From Arbacia lixula (lineage: Eukaryota; Echinodermata; Echinoidea; Arbacioida; Arbaciidae), in contig OZ022585.1 in assembly GCA_963669155.1 (NCBI GenBank), forward strand, positions 13,895,229-13,959,228: a DNA stretch of 64,000 bases, in the 5' to 3' direction. The position numbers and the translations under genes were made by a program. Each line of letters starts with the position of its first letter. Within the stretch, counting starts at the first letter, position 1. Of the stretch, positions 11,121-23,341 are shown piece after piece. The notes below the pieces were generated by a model. It made no database searches and was not told the DNA's origin. It was given only the letters and a program-made list of their open reading frames with translations.

Positions 11121-14100
11121 CAGACCAGAGGGTCAATGGGGTGACGAACCCTACTGGTCAGTCAGACATAACCGACAGTCACCTATTGTATGTCAGGGAC
11201 ATAGAAACGAGAACGAAATTTCTCGTCGACACCGGCGCAGCCGTTTCTGTATTTCCGCCCACCAAGCAGCAACGGACGCACAAGTCAGAAATCACGCTCA
11301 AGGCCGCTAACGGTTCGATTATTCCCACTTACGGTCAGCGCTCGCTTACATTGAACTTTGGTCTCCGACGCACATTTAGGTGGCTATTCATTATTGCCGA
11401 CGTGCCTACTGGAATACTTGGTGCCGACTTCCTACACCATTTCCATTTGTTGGTAGACGTGAACAAGCGCAAGCTGCTGGACTGTTTGACTGGTCTCACG
11501 GTAACAGGTAGCCCAGCGAACTGTCCACGCATTAGTCCGGTGTACAATGTGACTGATAACCCTCATCCGCTCTACGAAATGTTGCGCGCGGAGTACAGTG
11601 ATATCACTGTACCCATCTACAAAGCGCAAGCTTTGAAGCATGATGTGGTTCACTACATCGAGACTCGCGGTTCTCCCGTACATGCGAAACCTCGCAGGCT
11701 AGCGCCAGACAAGCTCAAGATTGCTCGTGACGAATTCCAGCACATGCTCGAACTCGGCATTATCCGCCCATCCAGTAGCCAATGGTCTTCACCATTACAC
11801 ATGGTCCCGAAGAAGACTGCAGGAGATTGGCGTCCCTGTGGGGACTATCGAGCTTTGAACCGTGCAACTATTCCAGACAGGTATCCGGTCCCACATATCC
11901 AAGATTTTGCAAGTCACTTACAAGGAAAGCGTGTCTTTTCGAAGATAGACCTCGTGCGCGCGTACCACCAAATTCCTGTTGCGCCCGAAGATATCGGGAA
12001 AACAGCTATAAGTACGCCTTTTGGACTTTACGAGTTTGAAAGAATGCCTTTCGGTTTGCGTAACGCCGCACAGACATTTCAGCGATTCATCGATCAGGTA
12101 ACACGAGGACTTGATTTCGTGTACGCGTACATTGACGACCTCCTCGTGGCTAGTGCCACGGAAGAGGAACACGAGAAACACCTTCGCCTACTCTTTAGCC
12201 GGTTACAAGAGTATGGTGTTGTAATCAATCCTAAGAAATGCGAGTTTGCAGCGTCCGAATTGGATTTTCTTGGCCACCGCATAACTAACGAGGGAATCGG
12301 TCCTCTGCCCGACAAGGTCAATGCTATCCGTGAAGCCAAGACACCGACGACCCTGAAGAGCTTGCGAAGCTTCTTAGGTCTAGTGAACTTCTACCGAAGG
12401 TTCATTCCGAACTGTGCGAATATCCTGACTCCACTTACGGATTTGCTGGGAAAGCGAGGCAAGCGCGGTAAGCACTCGCGCAAGCCATTGGAGTGGACCT
12501 CGGCATGCGATGTAGCTTTCCGAGAAGTCAAGGAGGCAATGGCAAGAGTCGCATTACTAGCGCACCCGGATGTAGACGCCCCCTTGAGCCTCATGGTTGA
12601 TGCATCCAACCACGCAGTCGGCGGTGTCGTGCAACAACTCAAATGCGATGCTTGGCAACCAATTGCATTCTTTTCGCACAAACTCCAGCCGGCGGAGACC
12701 CGCTACAGTACGTTTGGGCGCGAGCTCTTGGCTGTGTATCTGACAATCAAGCATTTCCGCTATATGCTTGATGGGCGGCCATTTTGCGTTTTCACGGATC
12801 ACAAACCATTGATCTATTCGTTCCAAGCCAAGCCCGATCGATACAATCCGAGAGAGATTAGGCAACTAGACTACATTTCGCAGTTCACGACCGACTTGCG
12901 GCACATCAAAGGTTCTGACAATGTAGTGGCCGATGCGCTGTCACGGCCGGAGGTCAATGCTTTACACACTGACACGCGAGTTGATTTTCAACTCATTGCA
13001 CAGACTCAGAAGTTTGATCCCGAATTGCAAGTGATACTTAATTCGGATACCCAGAACAGCATGATACTCGAAAGCGTACCATTGATTGGTAGCGGAGAAC
13101 AGATTGTATGTGATACGTCACACAATCTTGTGCGCCCTTTCGTGCCGAAAGAACACAGAAGAGCCGTCTTCGACGCGATACACGGCTTATCTCATCCTGG
13201 TGTTCGTGCGACTCAAAAGGCCGTTACCGCCCGCTTTGTTTGGCCAGGTGTCAATAAGACAGTTCGGAATTGGGCACAGTCATGCTTGCATTGCCAGCGG
13301 TCAAAGGTTAATCGGCACATCAAAGCACCCCTCGGTACTTTCAGCGCACCGGACGCACGATTTGGTCACGTGCATATTGATATCGTTGGTCCGCTCCCTC
13401 CGTCCAATGGAAATGCCTACCTCCTCACGTGCGTAGATAGGTACACCCGCTGGCCAGAGGCCATTCCCATCGCTGATATCACTGCAGAGACAGTCGCACG
13501 AGCTTTTGTAGAGCGATGGATTTCCGTGTTCGGGGCGCCCAACTGTATCACTACAGATCGTGGAAGACAATTCGAGTCTCGGTTATTCGCAGAGCTAACC
13601 AAACTGCTCGGAACCACGAGAGTTCGTACGACGTCCTACCATCCGGCAGCTAACGGATTGGTCGAACGTTTTCACAGGCAGCTAAAGTCGGCCCTGAAAG
13701 CTCAGGACGATCCGCAGCACTGGTATGAGCACTTGCCCATGGTACTTCTCGGTATACGCACTACCGTTAAAGAAGACCTAACATGCTCACCAGCTGAGTT
13801 GGTATACGGTACCACTCTGCGCCTACCAGGTCAGTTCATTGCCCCAGAACGCACCGAATTAGATCCCAGCGATTATGTTTCGCGATTGAAGCAGCACATG
13901 AGCGATTGCACCGTAACTCCAACGCGAACGAAACAAGGAGCTACTTACGTTCCGAAGGATTTGTTTCATAGTTCGTATGTTTTTGTAAGAGTCGACGCAG
14001 TACGCAAGCCCTTACAGCAGCCATACAACGGCCCGTATAAAGTCCTGAGAAAGAACAACAAATTCTTCACATTAGACATAGGGGGAAAGAGCGAAACGGT

Positions 14101-14344
14101 AAGCGTCAATCGTTTGAAGGTCGCGCACGTGGAGCGAGCTGATAGCGATGCGCGGATTTCAGACAAAGTACTTGCAAAGGATGAAACGAACTCAGTTTCT
14201 GAACCCAGTCCGTCAACTACCAAAACGGTGCAAACTGCCAAAACTGCCAAAACGGTGCAGCGCACCAACACAACCCCTCCAGTTAGAATTACAAGGTCTG
14301 GTCGCCATGTTCATTGGCCTAAACGATACCAGGCAATTGGATAG
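11078..14344 (+). CDS. pol: Pol polyprotein: protease, reverse transcriptase, RNase H, integrase
   Basis: The frame has 1,088 codons with no stop. Domains in order: aspartic protease with the DTGA active site (residue ~51); reverse transcriptase with [12 protein letters not shown] (~289-300), the MPFGLRNA segment and the catalytic YIDD (351-354); RNase H with acidic residues in MVDAS, FGREL, FTDHK and ADALSR (~508-619); integrase with an HHCC zinc finger (H702, H706, C736, C739), the DDE triad (about D768, D827, E863) and a GPY/F-type module (~983-987). No env is present. All key residues are there and no break is seen, so the protein should be active in reverse transcription and integration. 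Expression probably needs -1 frameshifting from gag; the ATG at 11078 is only the first Met of the open frame. Confidence 0.95.
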   Translation: MQVTVRAEKYFGKLADQRVNGVTNPTGQSDITDSHLLYVRDIETRTKFLVDTGAAVSVFPPTKQQRTHKSEITLKAANGSIIPTYGQRSLTLNFGLRRTFRWLFIIADVPTGILGADFLHHFHLLVDVNKRKLLDCLTGLTVTGSPANCPRISPVYNVTDNPHPLYEMLRAEYSDITVPIYKAQALKHDVVHYIETRGSPVHAKPRRLAPDKLKIARDEFQHMLELGIIRPSSSQWSSPLHMVPKKTAGDWRPCGDYRALNRATIPDRYPVPHIQDFASHLQGKRVFSKIDLVRAYHQIPVAPEDIGKTAISTPFGLYEFERMPFGLRNAAQTFQRFIDQVTRGLDFVYAYIDDLLVASATEEEHEKHLRLLFSRLQEYGVVINPKKCEFAASELDFLGHRITNEGIGPLPDKVNAIREAKTPTTLKSLRSFLGLVNFYRRFIPNCANILTPLTDLLGKRGKRGKHSRKPLEWTSACDVAFREVKEAMARVALLAHPDVDAPLSLMVDASNHAVGGVVQQLKCDAWQPIAFFSHKLQPAETRYSTFGRELLAVYLTIKHFRYMLDGRPFCVFTDHKPLIYSFQAKPDRYNPREIRQLDYISQFTTDLRHIKGSDNVVADALSRPEVNALHTDTRVDFQLIAQTQKFDPELQVILNSDTQNSMILESVPLIGSGEQIVCDTSHNLVRPFVPKEHRRAVFDAIHGLSHPGVRATQKAVTARFVWPGVNKTVRNWAQSCLHCQRSKVNRHIKAPLGTFSAPDARFGHVHIDIVGPLPPSNGNAYLLTCVDRYTRWPEAIPIADITAETVARAFVERWISVFGAPNCITTDRGRQFESRLFAELTKLLGTTRVRTTSYHPAANGLVERFHRQLKSALKAQDDPQHWYEHLPMVLLGIRTTVKEDLTCSPAELVYGTTLRLPGQFIAPERTELDPSDYVSRLKQHMSDCTVTPTRTKQGATYVPKDLFHSSYVFVRVDAVRKPLQQPYNGPYKVLRKNNKFFTLDIGGKSETVSVNRLKVAHVERADSDARISDKVLAKDETNSVSEPSPSTTKTVQTAKTAKTVQRTNTTPPVRITRSGRHVHWPKRYQAIG
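11111..11117 (+). promoter_or_regulatory. Candidate -1 frameshift site just before the gag stop
   Basis: GGAAAAC is positioned in gag phase as G GAA AAC directly before the TAG stop, inside the gag/pol overlap. It is not a canonical X XXY YYZ heptamer. A run GAAAAAT at 11099-11105 is an alternative. Confidence 0.35.
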
Positions 14345-14507
14345 TTTTGGATTTATTAGTCGTGAGGTTATATCGGTGTACAATGTGTACTTCATTGTTG
14401 ACCGTAATGTAGTTATACCTACTGTAACATAAGTGTATTAAGATTGTATCTTACAGCGCTTCATACACTCCTTAGTGTCTGAAAATGTTACATATAACTT
14501 CATTACT

Positions 14508-14521
14508 AACGGGGGACTTTT
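14508..14521 (+). other. Polypurine tract of the retrotransposon
   Basis: AACGGGGGACTTTT lies directly upstream of the 3' LTR start at 14522, where plus-strand DNA synthesis would be primed. Confidence 0.65.
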
Positions 14522-16109
14522 TGTAGCGACCAAAAGCGTGAACATTATATTCTGGTTTGTTTTCTTAAGGACACTGTAGTTTTCTTTTGGCGCCGTTTTA
14601 GCCACGTCACAATGTATAGAAAACGTGTCACTTGTTTATTTCCTCGCCGACTAAGTAGTCCTGTCATTCATTTATCATATCATTTAATTTAATTACTATA
14701 TAACATTTTATATGAACATTACGAGTCGTTTTGGATTGTTTTAACCTGTGTGTGATATACTTTTCTATTCAAAAGTTTTCACCTACTCAATTAACTCAAC
14801 ATATTTAGCATTACTCAATTAATGTTAGTAAAATTGTTTCGCCGATATATGCAAAGTAGCTATGTCGGGCAAGGCCCGTTCGGGTAGGCGCGTTAGCGTC
14901 ACTTGCATCTTACTAACCAGCGAGAGTGGTTGTCCTTGTTTTTGTCCGTACCAAGGCCGTCCCATCAGTACGTGGCAAGGCCGTCCAGTACGTGGCATAC
15001 TTGTACAGTAATTGCCCAAGGTACGTTAATTATATAACAATTTTTAGACGGTGATTGCTATATTCATACTGTGTGTTTAATTCTTCATGACGGTCATGTA
15101 TTTATATATGTTTACTTCTCCATGACAGTCATGTATTTGAAAGAGTGACCCAATGTTACATTAGGTGCCTTTACATTTTTGGGCGTGGCATTTGGCCGAT
15201 GGCGGTACACCGTATATTAATTACATTCTTTTGAACTTGTAGACCACATTATATTTTGTGTAATTCAACATAAAACTTCGATACAAGTACAAGTTTTATT
15301 CATGGTATATATTTCTTCTTGACAAAAAAAAAAAGAAAGAAAGAAGAAAAGCGTCCGAGATTGAACGCTTGATTATTGAAGGTCGTACCGTACTCGTTTG
15401 TGTGTTTGTTGAACTCGTAGTCTCTTGTTTCAGACACGATTATTTAGCCCGTTGATTTTTACAATCTCGGAAATATAACTTGTGTCGGTAATTAATTAGA
15501 TCTTTCGTACTTTCTTATTTAGCCACTACAAACTCCAACCCAGTGCTCGACCTCATGTCCTAGGTCGCAAGCAGGTCCGCCCCATAACTAGGGTGAGTTT
15601 TATTATCGGACAGTACATGTAATTGGCAGTTTTTGTATAGCGTATATCACATTAAGATTACGATGTCTCTATGCGTTTAGGGATCGGGATTTGAGTTGTA
15701 ATACATGTTTTATGCAATCATTCATGTAGCGATACTCGATATCAACGCATTTATCTATTCGGTTATAAAATGTGACAGAGGTTTTTATATTGCAATGACA
15801 ATTATGCTATCTAACCATTTGAAATACTTTATTACCACACATGGTGGAATATTAAATCCGTGTGATATAATAATCAAATCATTGAAATGAATTCTGAACT
15901 GAATTGAACTGCATTGTAATTTACAGAAATGATGCTATCCAATAGTAATTACATTATGACGGTGTACTCATATTTTGTTTGTTGGTATATTTCTGTACAA
16001 TGCAGGGGTCTTTCTCCTACATAATAAAGTAACACCAACCATACACCAGATGGCCTCGTGTCCTCATTTTGTCGGGCGGTAATCGAGGGACCTATCAACG
16101 GTTTCTTCA
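14522..16109 (+). repeat. 3' LTR (1,588 bp)
   Basis: It starts TGTAGCGACC, ends TTTCTTCA and is followed by the AGGT target duplication at 16110-16113. It contains a single, unrearranged U5 and an AATAAA at 16023-16028. Confidence 0.95.
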
Positions 16110-16540
16110 AGGTCAAGTACCTCTGGAAACATAAAATAAGCTTTAGATTGACATGCAGGCAGGGAAGGGGACTTAGCCTCGGTTTCCAGACTTAGTTGTT
16201 CCTTAAAGACAAGAAAGAGCCTGTGTTTTAAGAATTGTTTGTTACCCAAATGCAAGGCTTAGCCTACAATTTGTTTTAAGGAAGATTTTTTTTTTTTTAT
16301 ATGTAATTGTCTTTTTGCAGAGGAGTGGATATGTTTATGTGCTATGTCTTTTGGTATATAACCCGACCTCTTTATGTATCTATCTCTCTTCCTCCCTGTC
16401 TCCCTCTATCTTTATACACTCATCCATTCCCCTTTCTCTCGCCTTTGTTCGTTACGCCTTCCCCTTCTCCACCCGTCATCTCAACACACACTCTTTCTCT
16501 CTCTCTCACACCTTCTCTAGCTCTTTCTCCTCCCTTCTCT

Positions 16541-16575
16541 CTTCTATCTCTCTCTCTCTTTCTCTCTCTCTCTCT

Positions 16576-16619
<44 letters not shown>

Positions 16620-16696
16620 GTATATATATATTTATCTACCTCTCCTTTTCCCTGTCTGCCCCTCGTTCACGAGGTCTCCCCCCCCCCCCCCGCCCC

Positions 16697-16732
<36 letters not shown>

Positions 16733-16740
16733 GCCTGTCT
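16541..16740. repeat. (CT)n, C-run and (GTCT)n compound microsatellite
   Basis: Dense CT repeats run from 16541 to 16617, a C tract from 16678 to 16691 and GTCT repeats from 16697 to 16740. The long ORFs over this tract are low-complexity artefacts. Confidence 0.9.
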
Positions 16741-17324
16741 CTACTTCCCCCATTCCCACTAAACGGACAGGATGACCCAATACATTTCACATCCAGACAA
16801 CGTCACGAATCTAACCTCGCCTGCCTTGAATTTACCCGGGTGAATTTTATCGTGATTGGATATCACAGAAGACGGTCAACCTCTCCGTCAAGTCTAGACA
16901 CATATGACAGAGGTATATATACATGTCTGCCGTGACGTATGTATGCATCAAACATGTTTATGATTATCTACTGGATATTGTTCTTGTAGTTGGATAGGTG
17001 TCTAATGGGAGGTAACCCTGAACGCAATCTCAGATGTTGTGATACGATATTGCCCAATGCACTGTGCTTTACAAACGTTTGTTGTGCGTATCTGCGTCAC
17101 ATGGTCACATTTTTTTTTAAATGGCGTAGGGATATTTCTCTTTGGCAGTCCTTAGACTCATGGATCCTGGTAGATGGAAGCGAGAGGATGTTCCAAAATT
17201 ATAGCCCTGGCCGCTGGATGCCGGAACATTTCATGCAAACATATGTGCACCATCTCCAATCCCTGGAGAAAATATACGATAGCGGCGCTGGGTCAAGGTC
17301 AATCACATAATCGTCCACGTCCTA

Positions 17325-17430
17325 CCAGGTAGCCATTTATACACCTGGGTGGAGAGCAGCAATGTGGATGAAGTATCTTGCCAAAGGACACAAGTGCCAT
17401 GGCCGGGAGGGACCCTCAGATCTTAAGTTA
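17325..17430. repeat. Dispersed repeat with 'ACACCTGGGTGGAGAG...CCATGGCCGGGA' signature
   Basis: The order ACACCTGGGTGGAGAG, CTTGCCAAAGGACACAAG and CCATGGCCGG resembles a repeat I know to be widespread in marine animal genomes. There is only one copy here and no target duplication is visible, so the class is unknown. Confidence 0.4.
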
Positions 17431-17868
17431 CCATGTGCGATACGTAAATCCCATTGTTGTGTTCTAAATTGATTATCCTCACACACACAAATTATTTTAG
17501 CAAAATTTGTCAAAAATTAAAAATCTCATTGGATATAATGATTGATAAAATGTCACAAAAACCGTTTCTAAGCAGAATTGATTGAATTTAGGATGTTTCA
17601 ATTTCAAATTGATTCGAATATAACTGATTTATAATATTTGTTAAGAAGTGTCAAATGTTTTTGTTTCCTTTTAAACAAGTACTAGGGATTAAAAACGGGT
17701 ACGAGAATGCCTTGCGTTCACAGTGGCATTGATTCGCCGTAGATGGGGTAAGGGCAGTATGGCAACGCCACGCCATTGATTTATATCCTGCACGTTATCA
17801 TGCCTGATGCATACAAATTACGTATAACTCAATAAACACAAATTCTAAAAAAAATAAGTGACCCAACT

Positions 17869-17891
17869 CCCCCCCCCCCCCCCCCCCCCCC
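17869..17891. repeat. Poly-C tract (23 C)
   Basis: An uninterrupted run of 23 C. Similar shorter runs occur at 16678, 31490, 32203, 32791, 35476, 35611, 37270, 43036 and (as G) 40091. Confidence 0.9.
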
Positions 17892-18359
17892 GGCAAACTA
17901 AAAGAGAGACTGGTCGGATTTATTAATATATACACGGATACAATCAAATCAAAGTTGTATTTTATTGTGTATACCAGGTATTAGACGTTGCACTTCGAAA
18001 TTATATTAAGGTTCATAAGGTTATGCCTGTGAGAAAGTGATATATGACCAAGAGCAACGACAATACAACCGCATCATCGTATGGAGTCCAGTTAGCCTTT
18101 TGTTACGAGTTATCCTGAACAATTACCAAAACAATAAAAATGTGAGACCGTGTGCATTGGTTTTAGCTTCATATTTTGTTATCACAACTCTCTCAGTAAA
18201 TCTCTCTCTGCCATATAAACAGTCTTTATTCATGTGCGTGCTCGTGCGCACGTGTATATATGTGTTGTGTGTCGAGTGTTCAAGCGTGCTACGCGCGTGA
18301 GCGTTGGCTGTGTATTTTTGGGTGCGGATTTCTGCGCTTCACGTTTGACTATGCGTGTA

Positions 18360-18407
18360 TGTGTGTTTGTGTGTGTGTGTGTGGGGGGGTGTATGTGTGT
18401 GGGGTGT

Positions 18408-18452
<45 letters not shown>

Positions 18453-18477
18453 TGTATGTGTGTGTGTGTGTGTGTGA

Positions 18478-18508
<31 letters not shown>
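18360..18508. repeat. (GT)n microsatellite
   Basis: About 150 bp of GT repeats with GTAT and G-run interruptions. Confidence 0.95.
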
Positions 18509-18510
<2 letters not shown>

Positions 18511-19007
18511 TGAGCAGATAGAAAATGTTATGTTACTTTCCCAATGTTTTATCACCCCCACCCACACCCTCGAACAAACAAACACACACCATTACAGATC
18601 CAGGGTTCTCACATTGAATCCCTACATGTAAGTGTACTTCAAATGTTATTGATGACCATACAGAGCGGACATCTCCTGAAGTTTCCATTGAGTCAATGGG
18701 TTATCGAAAAAAAGAATAAGGCACTTGAGTTTCAGGCGTTTGTATCATAAGCCATCAATTTCAACACAAGTTGAAGGGTAACTTTGTATCGCTTTGAATC
18801 TTTAAAACCTCAAGATATAATAGACTATGACATTATAGTTTCGATGCATAAATAATCGCATTTCATGGCGCCTTGTTTTGGTGTAAAGTGACAAGTTCGC
18901 AGCACGCGATAGCAAACCAGTTGCATACGTTCATCATCCAGAGAATATTCATTATATCCTTTCCCTGTTTGAAGGAACTTTGCTGAGTCTACAGCTCACG
19001 TCCCGAA

Positions 19008-21182
19008 ATGGCGACAACCGCAGGAAAACTCACCATGCTTCTTTTAATTTTGTTTTCAACATGTCATTGGGTAGCAGTGTCACATGCTGAAATCGTTACT
19101 GACGTTGCCGACCAAACAGTAAAGCAAGGATCTAGCGCTACGCTGGAGTTCTCCGTGCGAGTGAATGGACCAATAAACGACGCCTCTTCGGCCTGGTCGA
19201 ATGGCTTCATGCCCTACGATGAGAATCCAAACATCATCATCAATACCACGTTTGATTCGTCGGCCCGTTCCTCGGTCATCACGTCGCGACTAATCCTGCG
19301 GAAGGTTGTCGATTTCAAAACGAAATACTACCAGTGTGTGATAAGAGCGGAATACGAGGATAGTGAAGAGGTTGCTGAGACATCGCGTGTAGCTAGATTG
19401 AATGTGGAGTATTTTCTCCGGGATGGTGAGCTGACCTGTACTGGACCCAGCGGGGTTGTCTTCCGGGAGGGTGAGGATACCGACAATGAGCTCGTGTGCG
19501 CGGCGTCGAAGACCAACCCTCCCGTGGACCTACGATGGGCAGTCTGCACGTGGTTGGACGACGATTTAGGTGGAGAGCGAAGCACTGTTGGAGACATCCA
19601 GAAACTTCGACTTCCTCTCCCGACCGAACGATACTTCCACAGGAAAGAGATATGCTGCATCGCCACCAGCTCTGCATATGTCGGTGAAAGTGTGAACTGT
19701 TCCCTGGGACCCTTCTCCATCCTGCATCCTCCACACGTTGTGGTGCTACCAGAGAGGAGCACGCTCTTGCCGCCCTTTGTATCCGAGGTCTTCGTGCAGT
19801 GCCACGCGGGATCATATCCCGATGTCCAGGAGTACATGTGGTCCTGTGAGCCAGAAGCACTGGTAGCTTGCAACGCCGATGGACCGAACCTGACCGTAAC
19901 TACGACAAGTTCGTCACAACCAACGTCAGATGGGACAATTGACAACGTTCATATTACGTGCACGGCGAGGAATGAGCTAGGAGAGGAACAGAGCTCGCGT
20001 GTGATTGACATAGATCGCACGAATTCCCAAACACCAGAATTGTGTCAACCGATTCCCACTGATTTCAATACGCATTTGCCAAGGATGGAAGCATCGCAGG
20101 AAAACATCAACGCAGCCAAGGTGATTGTTTTCCACGAAACCAACTCCGAAGACGACGAGTTCATCTGCTTCCTAAATGCACCATCAGGGGGACTGAACGA
20201 AAGGGTCCGATGGTTCGTTAACGGTCATTCTCCTATGTCGCAACCTGTGCACAATCCACAACATCCGCCCAGCAAGGTCTCTCGTCTCACCATACCGCGC
20301 GCCCTCAACGAAACTTTGCAAACCATAATTGCGTGTGAGATAAGCACGGCAGAAGAGCACATCGTATCTGCATGTATCTGGGATGCAGACGCAATAGCTG
20401 CAACTCACAGCTCCGATGCCACTACCAATGATGCACCCACCCAGCATGCCCAAGGACGCGTGGATGCAAACAGTTCAGGAGTTGCGGATGATGGACACCC
20501 ACAGTCGACAACAGTTTTCAGTAATTATCCTTTACAATCTACAGGGCTCCTTATGATAAGCACACAAAGTCCAACTGCTACATACGCTCTCAAAGGTGAA
20601 CACAGATCATGGATTGTTGCTGCTTCAACGGCTGGATCTGCTTTTTTGTTGCTATCTTTCTGCGTCATAATTTTGATGGCGAAGGTTCTCCGTAACCAAT
20701 CTCACCGGTCGCTTGACATACCTACAACCGCGACAGCTAGCAACGTCGCATCATGTTCAAAGACCTTCAAGCCAAATGAACATCTGAAGTTGGATGGTTT
20801 GAGGGGGATGGACGATACCGCTGACCCAGAACCGGTTTATGATGTCCCTAGTGATGACACGTGCAGCTACACCGACATGGCACCAGGCGTGTTCGGCCCT
20901 CATAGCGCGGTTGACAACTGCAACGCGACGTTTTATACCACGTCATTCAAGCGAGAATCAACAGAATCTCCCTCGGGTTCATCAAGAAGTGTCTCCTCGT
21001 ACGGGTCCAAGTACGGCTCTACACTGGGAAGGTGTAGCGCAATGTCTTCAAGTTCCGAGAGCCCCTGTAACGATTGTTACGAAAACTGGAAAGTTGTGGA
21101 GTCTGTGAGCACCAATAAAAACAGCGCCTACTACAAAGCAAAGCAGCTTCAGAAAGCCAGAAAGTTAGACAATAAAGACTAG
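19008..21182 (+). CDS. IgSF-type transmembrane receptor with YxxP, YxxM and YxN tail motifs, single coding exon
   Basis: The protein is 724 residues. The ATG at 19008 is followed by a signal peptide (1-27). The ectodomain (28-534) has several Ig-like segments with paired cysteines: about C110 in an F-strand-like KYYQC, C144/C164/C180 with C216-C217 and C231, C265/C280 with W278 and C318 (HITCTARNELG, a typical C2 F-strand), and C387/C443 with W402. A Ser/Thr-rich stalk (about 465-530) precedes the transmembrane helix (535-559). The 165-residue tail holds Y611 in YDVP, Y621 in YTDM and Y691 in YENW, fitting SH2 docking sites of the Crk/Abl, PI3-kinase p85 and Grb2 classes. It is probably a cell-surface recognition receptor signalling through tyrosine kinases. 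A possible acceptor (TCTACAG) lies just before the ATG, so a 5' UTR exon may exist. AATAAA at 21171-21176 falls inside the last codons. Confidence 0.85.
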   Translation: MATTAGKLTMLLLILFSTCHWVAVSHAEIVTDVADQTVKQGSSATLEFSVRVNGPINDASSAWSNGFMPYDENPNIIINTTFDSSARSSVITSRLILRKVVDFKTKYYQCVIRAEYEDSEEVAETSRVARLNVEYFLRDGELTCTGPSGVVFREGEDTDNELVCAASKTNPPVDLRWAVCTWLDDDLGGERSTVGDIQKLRLPLPTERYFHRKEICCIATSSAYVGESVNCSLGPFSILHPPHVVVLPERSTLLPPFVSEVFVQCHAGSYPDVQEYMWSCEPEALVACNADGPNLTVTTTSSSQPTSDGTIDNVHITCTARNELGEEQSSRVIDIDRTNSQTPELCQPIPTDFNTHLPRMEASQENINAAKVIVFHETNSEDDEFICFLNAPSGGLNERVRWFVNGHSPMSQPVHNPQHPPSKVSRLTIPRALNETLQTIIACEISTAEEHIVSACIWDADAIAATHSSDATTNDAPTQHAQGRVDANSSGVADDGHPQSTTVFSNYPLQSTGLLMISTQSPTATYALKGEHRSWIVAASTAGSAFLLLSFCVIILMAKVLRNQSHRSLDIPTTATASNVASCSKTFKPNEHLKLDGLRGMDDTADPEPVYDVPSDDTCSYTDMAPGVFGPHSAVDNCNATFYTTSFKRESTESPSGSSRSVSSYGSKYGSTLGRCSAMSSSSESPCNDCYENWKVVESVSTNKNSAYYKAKQLQKARKLDNKD

Positions 21183-22800
21183 ATCATTATTTTCAATACA
21201 ACCTGTCTGGCACCTTTCACATACGAAACTCTGTTTAGAATACAGAGTGTTTCTATACCATACACATTTTCTCATCATATATTAATCTCATGCATAATTA
21301 TTTGCCTGATGTTGCAACATTGGAGATCATGATTCGCACAAGTTAGATGGATAGATGTTGTAGACCTAGGCTGGCAGAAATATCGTAGCATATGCTACTG
21401 AATTGGTATCTTGGATTGTCATGGTAGCGGATCAACTTCTGGCAAGGAATTGCTCGATGAATTTGTATATGAATCGCGCTTGACAATCAATGATAAGATT
21501 TCTACCTTATTTAGAGTTGCTCATTTCATGATGACAATACTTAAGTTACTCGCACTTTGGCTGGTGATGAATTTTCATTATATCTGCTTTGAGACGGAGG
21601 AAGCACTTACTGCTCACAATCATGCATCAGTCTCCATCAATTAATCCTTTCAGAAAGGCCTCGAAAACACATTTCAAAGCAATAGTACTAATAATATGTG
21701 TTTGCCAGTTTTCTAACTACATTTTGGATAAACGTGTTTGAAATGACTATAAGCGCATCGGGTCTGCATGTAAAAATGCGCTATAGGTAATACGTCGAAT
21801 TGTACGTTGATATGTAGGTGATTATGCCTATACCAGAGACAGCATGACATCAAAACAGAGGCTCCGTACTTTTGTAAGTATGAGTTAGGCCTAAACAGGT
21901 GGGGATTAATGCCCTTACATGTACTAGTTATCACAGTTATTACAAGGCGCCTTTCGGAAACACGAGGATCATATATAAATATTATCTCGAGATGTAAGTC
22001 TTCCCAAAGTTGGCATGGGAGGAAGCCACTTCTGATAGCATGGATATCCTGTTTTAGTTTGAAATACATGTACATACATTTCAGTAACACATGAACCGGG
22101 GAAAAGGGAGGCAGAAAGGTAAAGTGATTAGCATACAGTGGTACTGTACATTTATTTTCACAACTCTGTGAATACAATCTATCTACATTTGCATATCGTG
22201 CTAGAAGTAACGAAATGTAATACTGATATGAACCTGTTTGCAAATGATTTATACATGGAGGAAACGTCTCATGTTAGTATATTGTACATAATATTCATGT
22301 TTTGAACAGTCTGTGTATATCCACATTTGTATATTTGTATATATACACATATATTCCGCCCTTCTTTGGCAAAAGGAATCAAATGCAGAATGTTTCAGTA
22401 AACAAGTAAAATATGTCTAGAATTTGTTTTGGCATCAATGCTAATGTGAGATTTAACATTAGATTGAATGTTACATTGGAAATCTTAATGCAAGGCGAGT
22501 ATTCCTTCTCCAGACGTTGTCTGTGAGTAAGGTATGCCGATAGGAATCTGAAAAACCCTTGTTGGTGTACTTTCGTCAAAGTAGGGCAATGTCGAACTTT
22601 AAATATGCGTATAACACAGTTATGTACAAAAACATGCGATATGTATAGCAGTTATGGACACATGGGTTGGCTTGGCTTTTGTGTCACACTTTACAAAACC
22701 TTGTCAACATTTGCAAAATATTAGTAAAAGAGAATTTAAAGCATTTAATGATAACTCACACTGTGGTGCAAACAGACCATGTATTCCTCACCGGTTTGGA

Positions 22801-22825
22801 AAAATGCGGCAACTTGCCGCATTTT
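22801..22825. repeat. Perfect 12-1-12 palindrome
   Basis: AAAATGCGGCAA, a central C, then its exact reverse complement. Confidence 0.9.
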
Positions 22826-23341
22826 CGCAGTATTTGATTAATCTCTGAGAAACCAAAGCAGCATGAATACATTATATCTTCCACTAGTAATTATCTTTTT
22901 CGACATAGATGGTGAGAGATTTATTTAAAGGTCAAAGTGTAATTAAATTGATTGTCTTCTTGCTGGCTCTTTATTATTCTCCTTCATAAAAAAAAATAAA
23001 TCAGAAAGCAAATACGCCATGTCTATAAGACATACATTCATTAATCAGGAAAACGGTATATTTTAGGAAAGCTTAACATGTAAACTCCATTCAAATTATG
23101 GATTTATAATGCAGAATGAGAGACACATCATTATCATCAGATGAAGTGAATTTTCAAGCCTGCGTAGATGTAGCAGTATTCCAATCTTGTTAAACAAGAT
23201 GAAACGGGTATATATACTATTTCAAATAATTCTAGTAGCCACAGATGGTTTCAATAAAATGTAACAACATACTTTTCTGTAATATACTAGTGAGCAACGT
23301 GTACGCATTACAGTTTTCATGAGGACATAGTAGAAGGGAAA

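Larger units (their letters stand above)
8130..16109 (+). mobile_element. Complete Ty3/Gypsy LTR retrotransposon, CsRn1-like clade
   Basis: This 7,980-bp element is bounded by two ~1.59-kb LTRs that begin TG and end CA. It is flanked by the 4-bp target duplication AGGT (8126-8129 and 16110-16113). Inside are a primer-binding site complementary to the 3' end of tRNA-Trp, a gag frame, an overlapping pol frame in -1 phase (protease, reverse transcriptase, RNase H, integrase) and a purine-rich tract before the 3' LTR. No env frame is present. The Gag CHCC zinc motif together with a tRNA-Trp primer matches the CsRn1/Kabuki clade. The LTRs differ by a 1-nt homopolymer indel in what I compared and both frames are open, so insertion is recent. 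It is on the plus strand and interrupts intergenic DNA. Confidence 0.95.
16114..19007. other. Intergenic region with microsatellites, no recognisable gene
   Basis: It contains the polypyrimidine block, C-run and GTCT repeat at 16371-16740, a dispersed repeat at ~17325-17430, a 23-C run and a long GT microsatellite. A 106-codon ORF at 16990-17310 has no recognisable domain. Confidence 0.5.

Noticed and set aside
14524-16109. 3' LTR as a separate solo LTR
   Set aside because: It matches the 5' LTR, is preceded by a polypurine tract and shares the AGGT duplication, so both belong to one element.
16307-16935. Two long overlapping ORFs in the CT/GTCT block
   Set aside because: Low-complexity Ser/Leu/Pro translation of a microsatellite.
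16990-17310. 106-codon ORF with several Cys and Trp
   Set aside because: No domain or paralogue in the window; it overlaps the neighbourhood of a dispersed repeat.
18230-18631. Several ORFs over the GT repeat
   Set aside because: Val/Cys and Thr/His repeats translated from a microsatellite on both strands.
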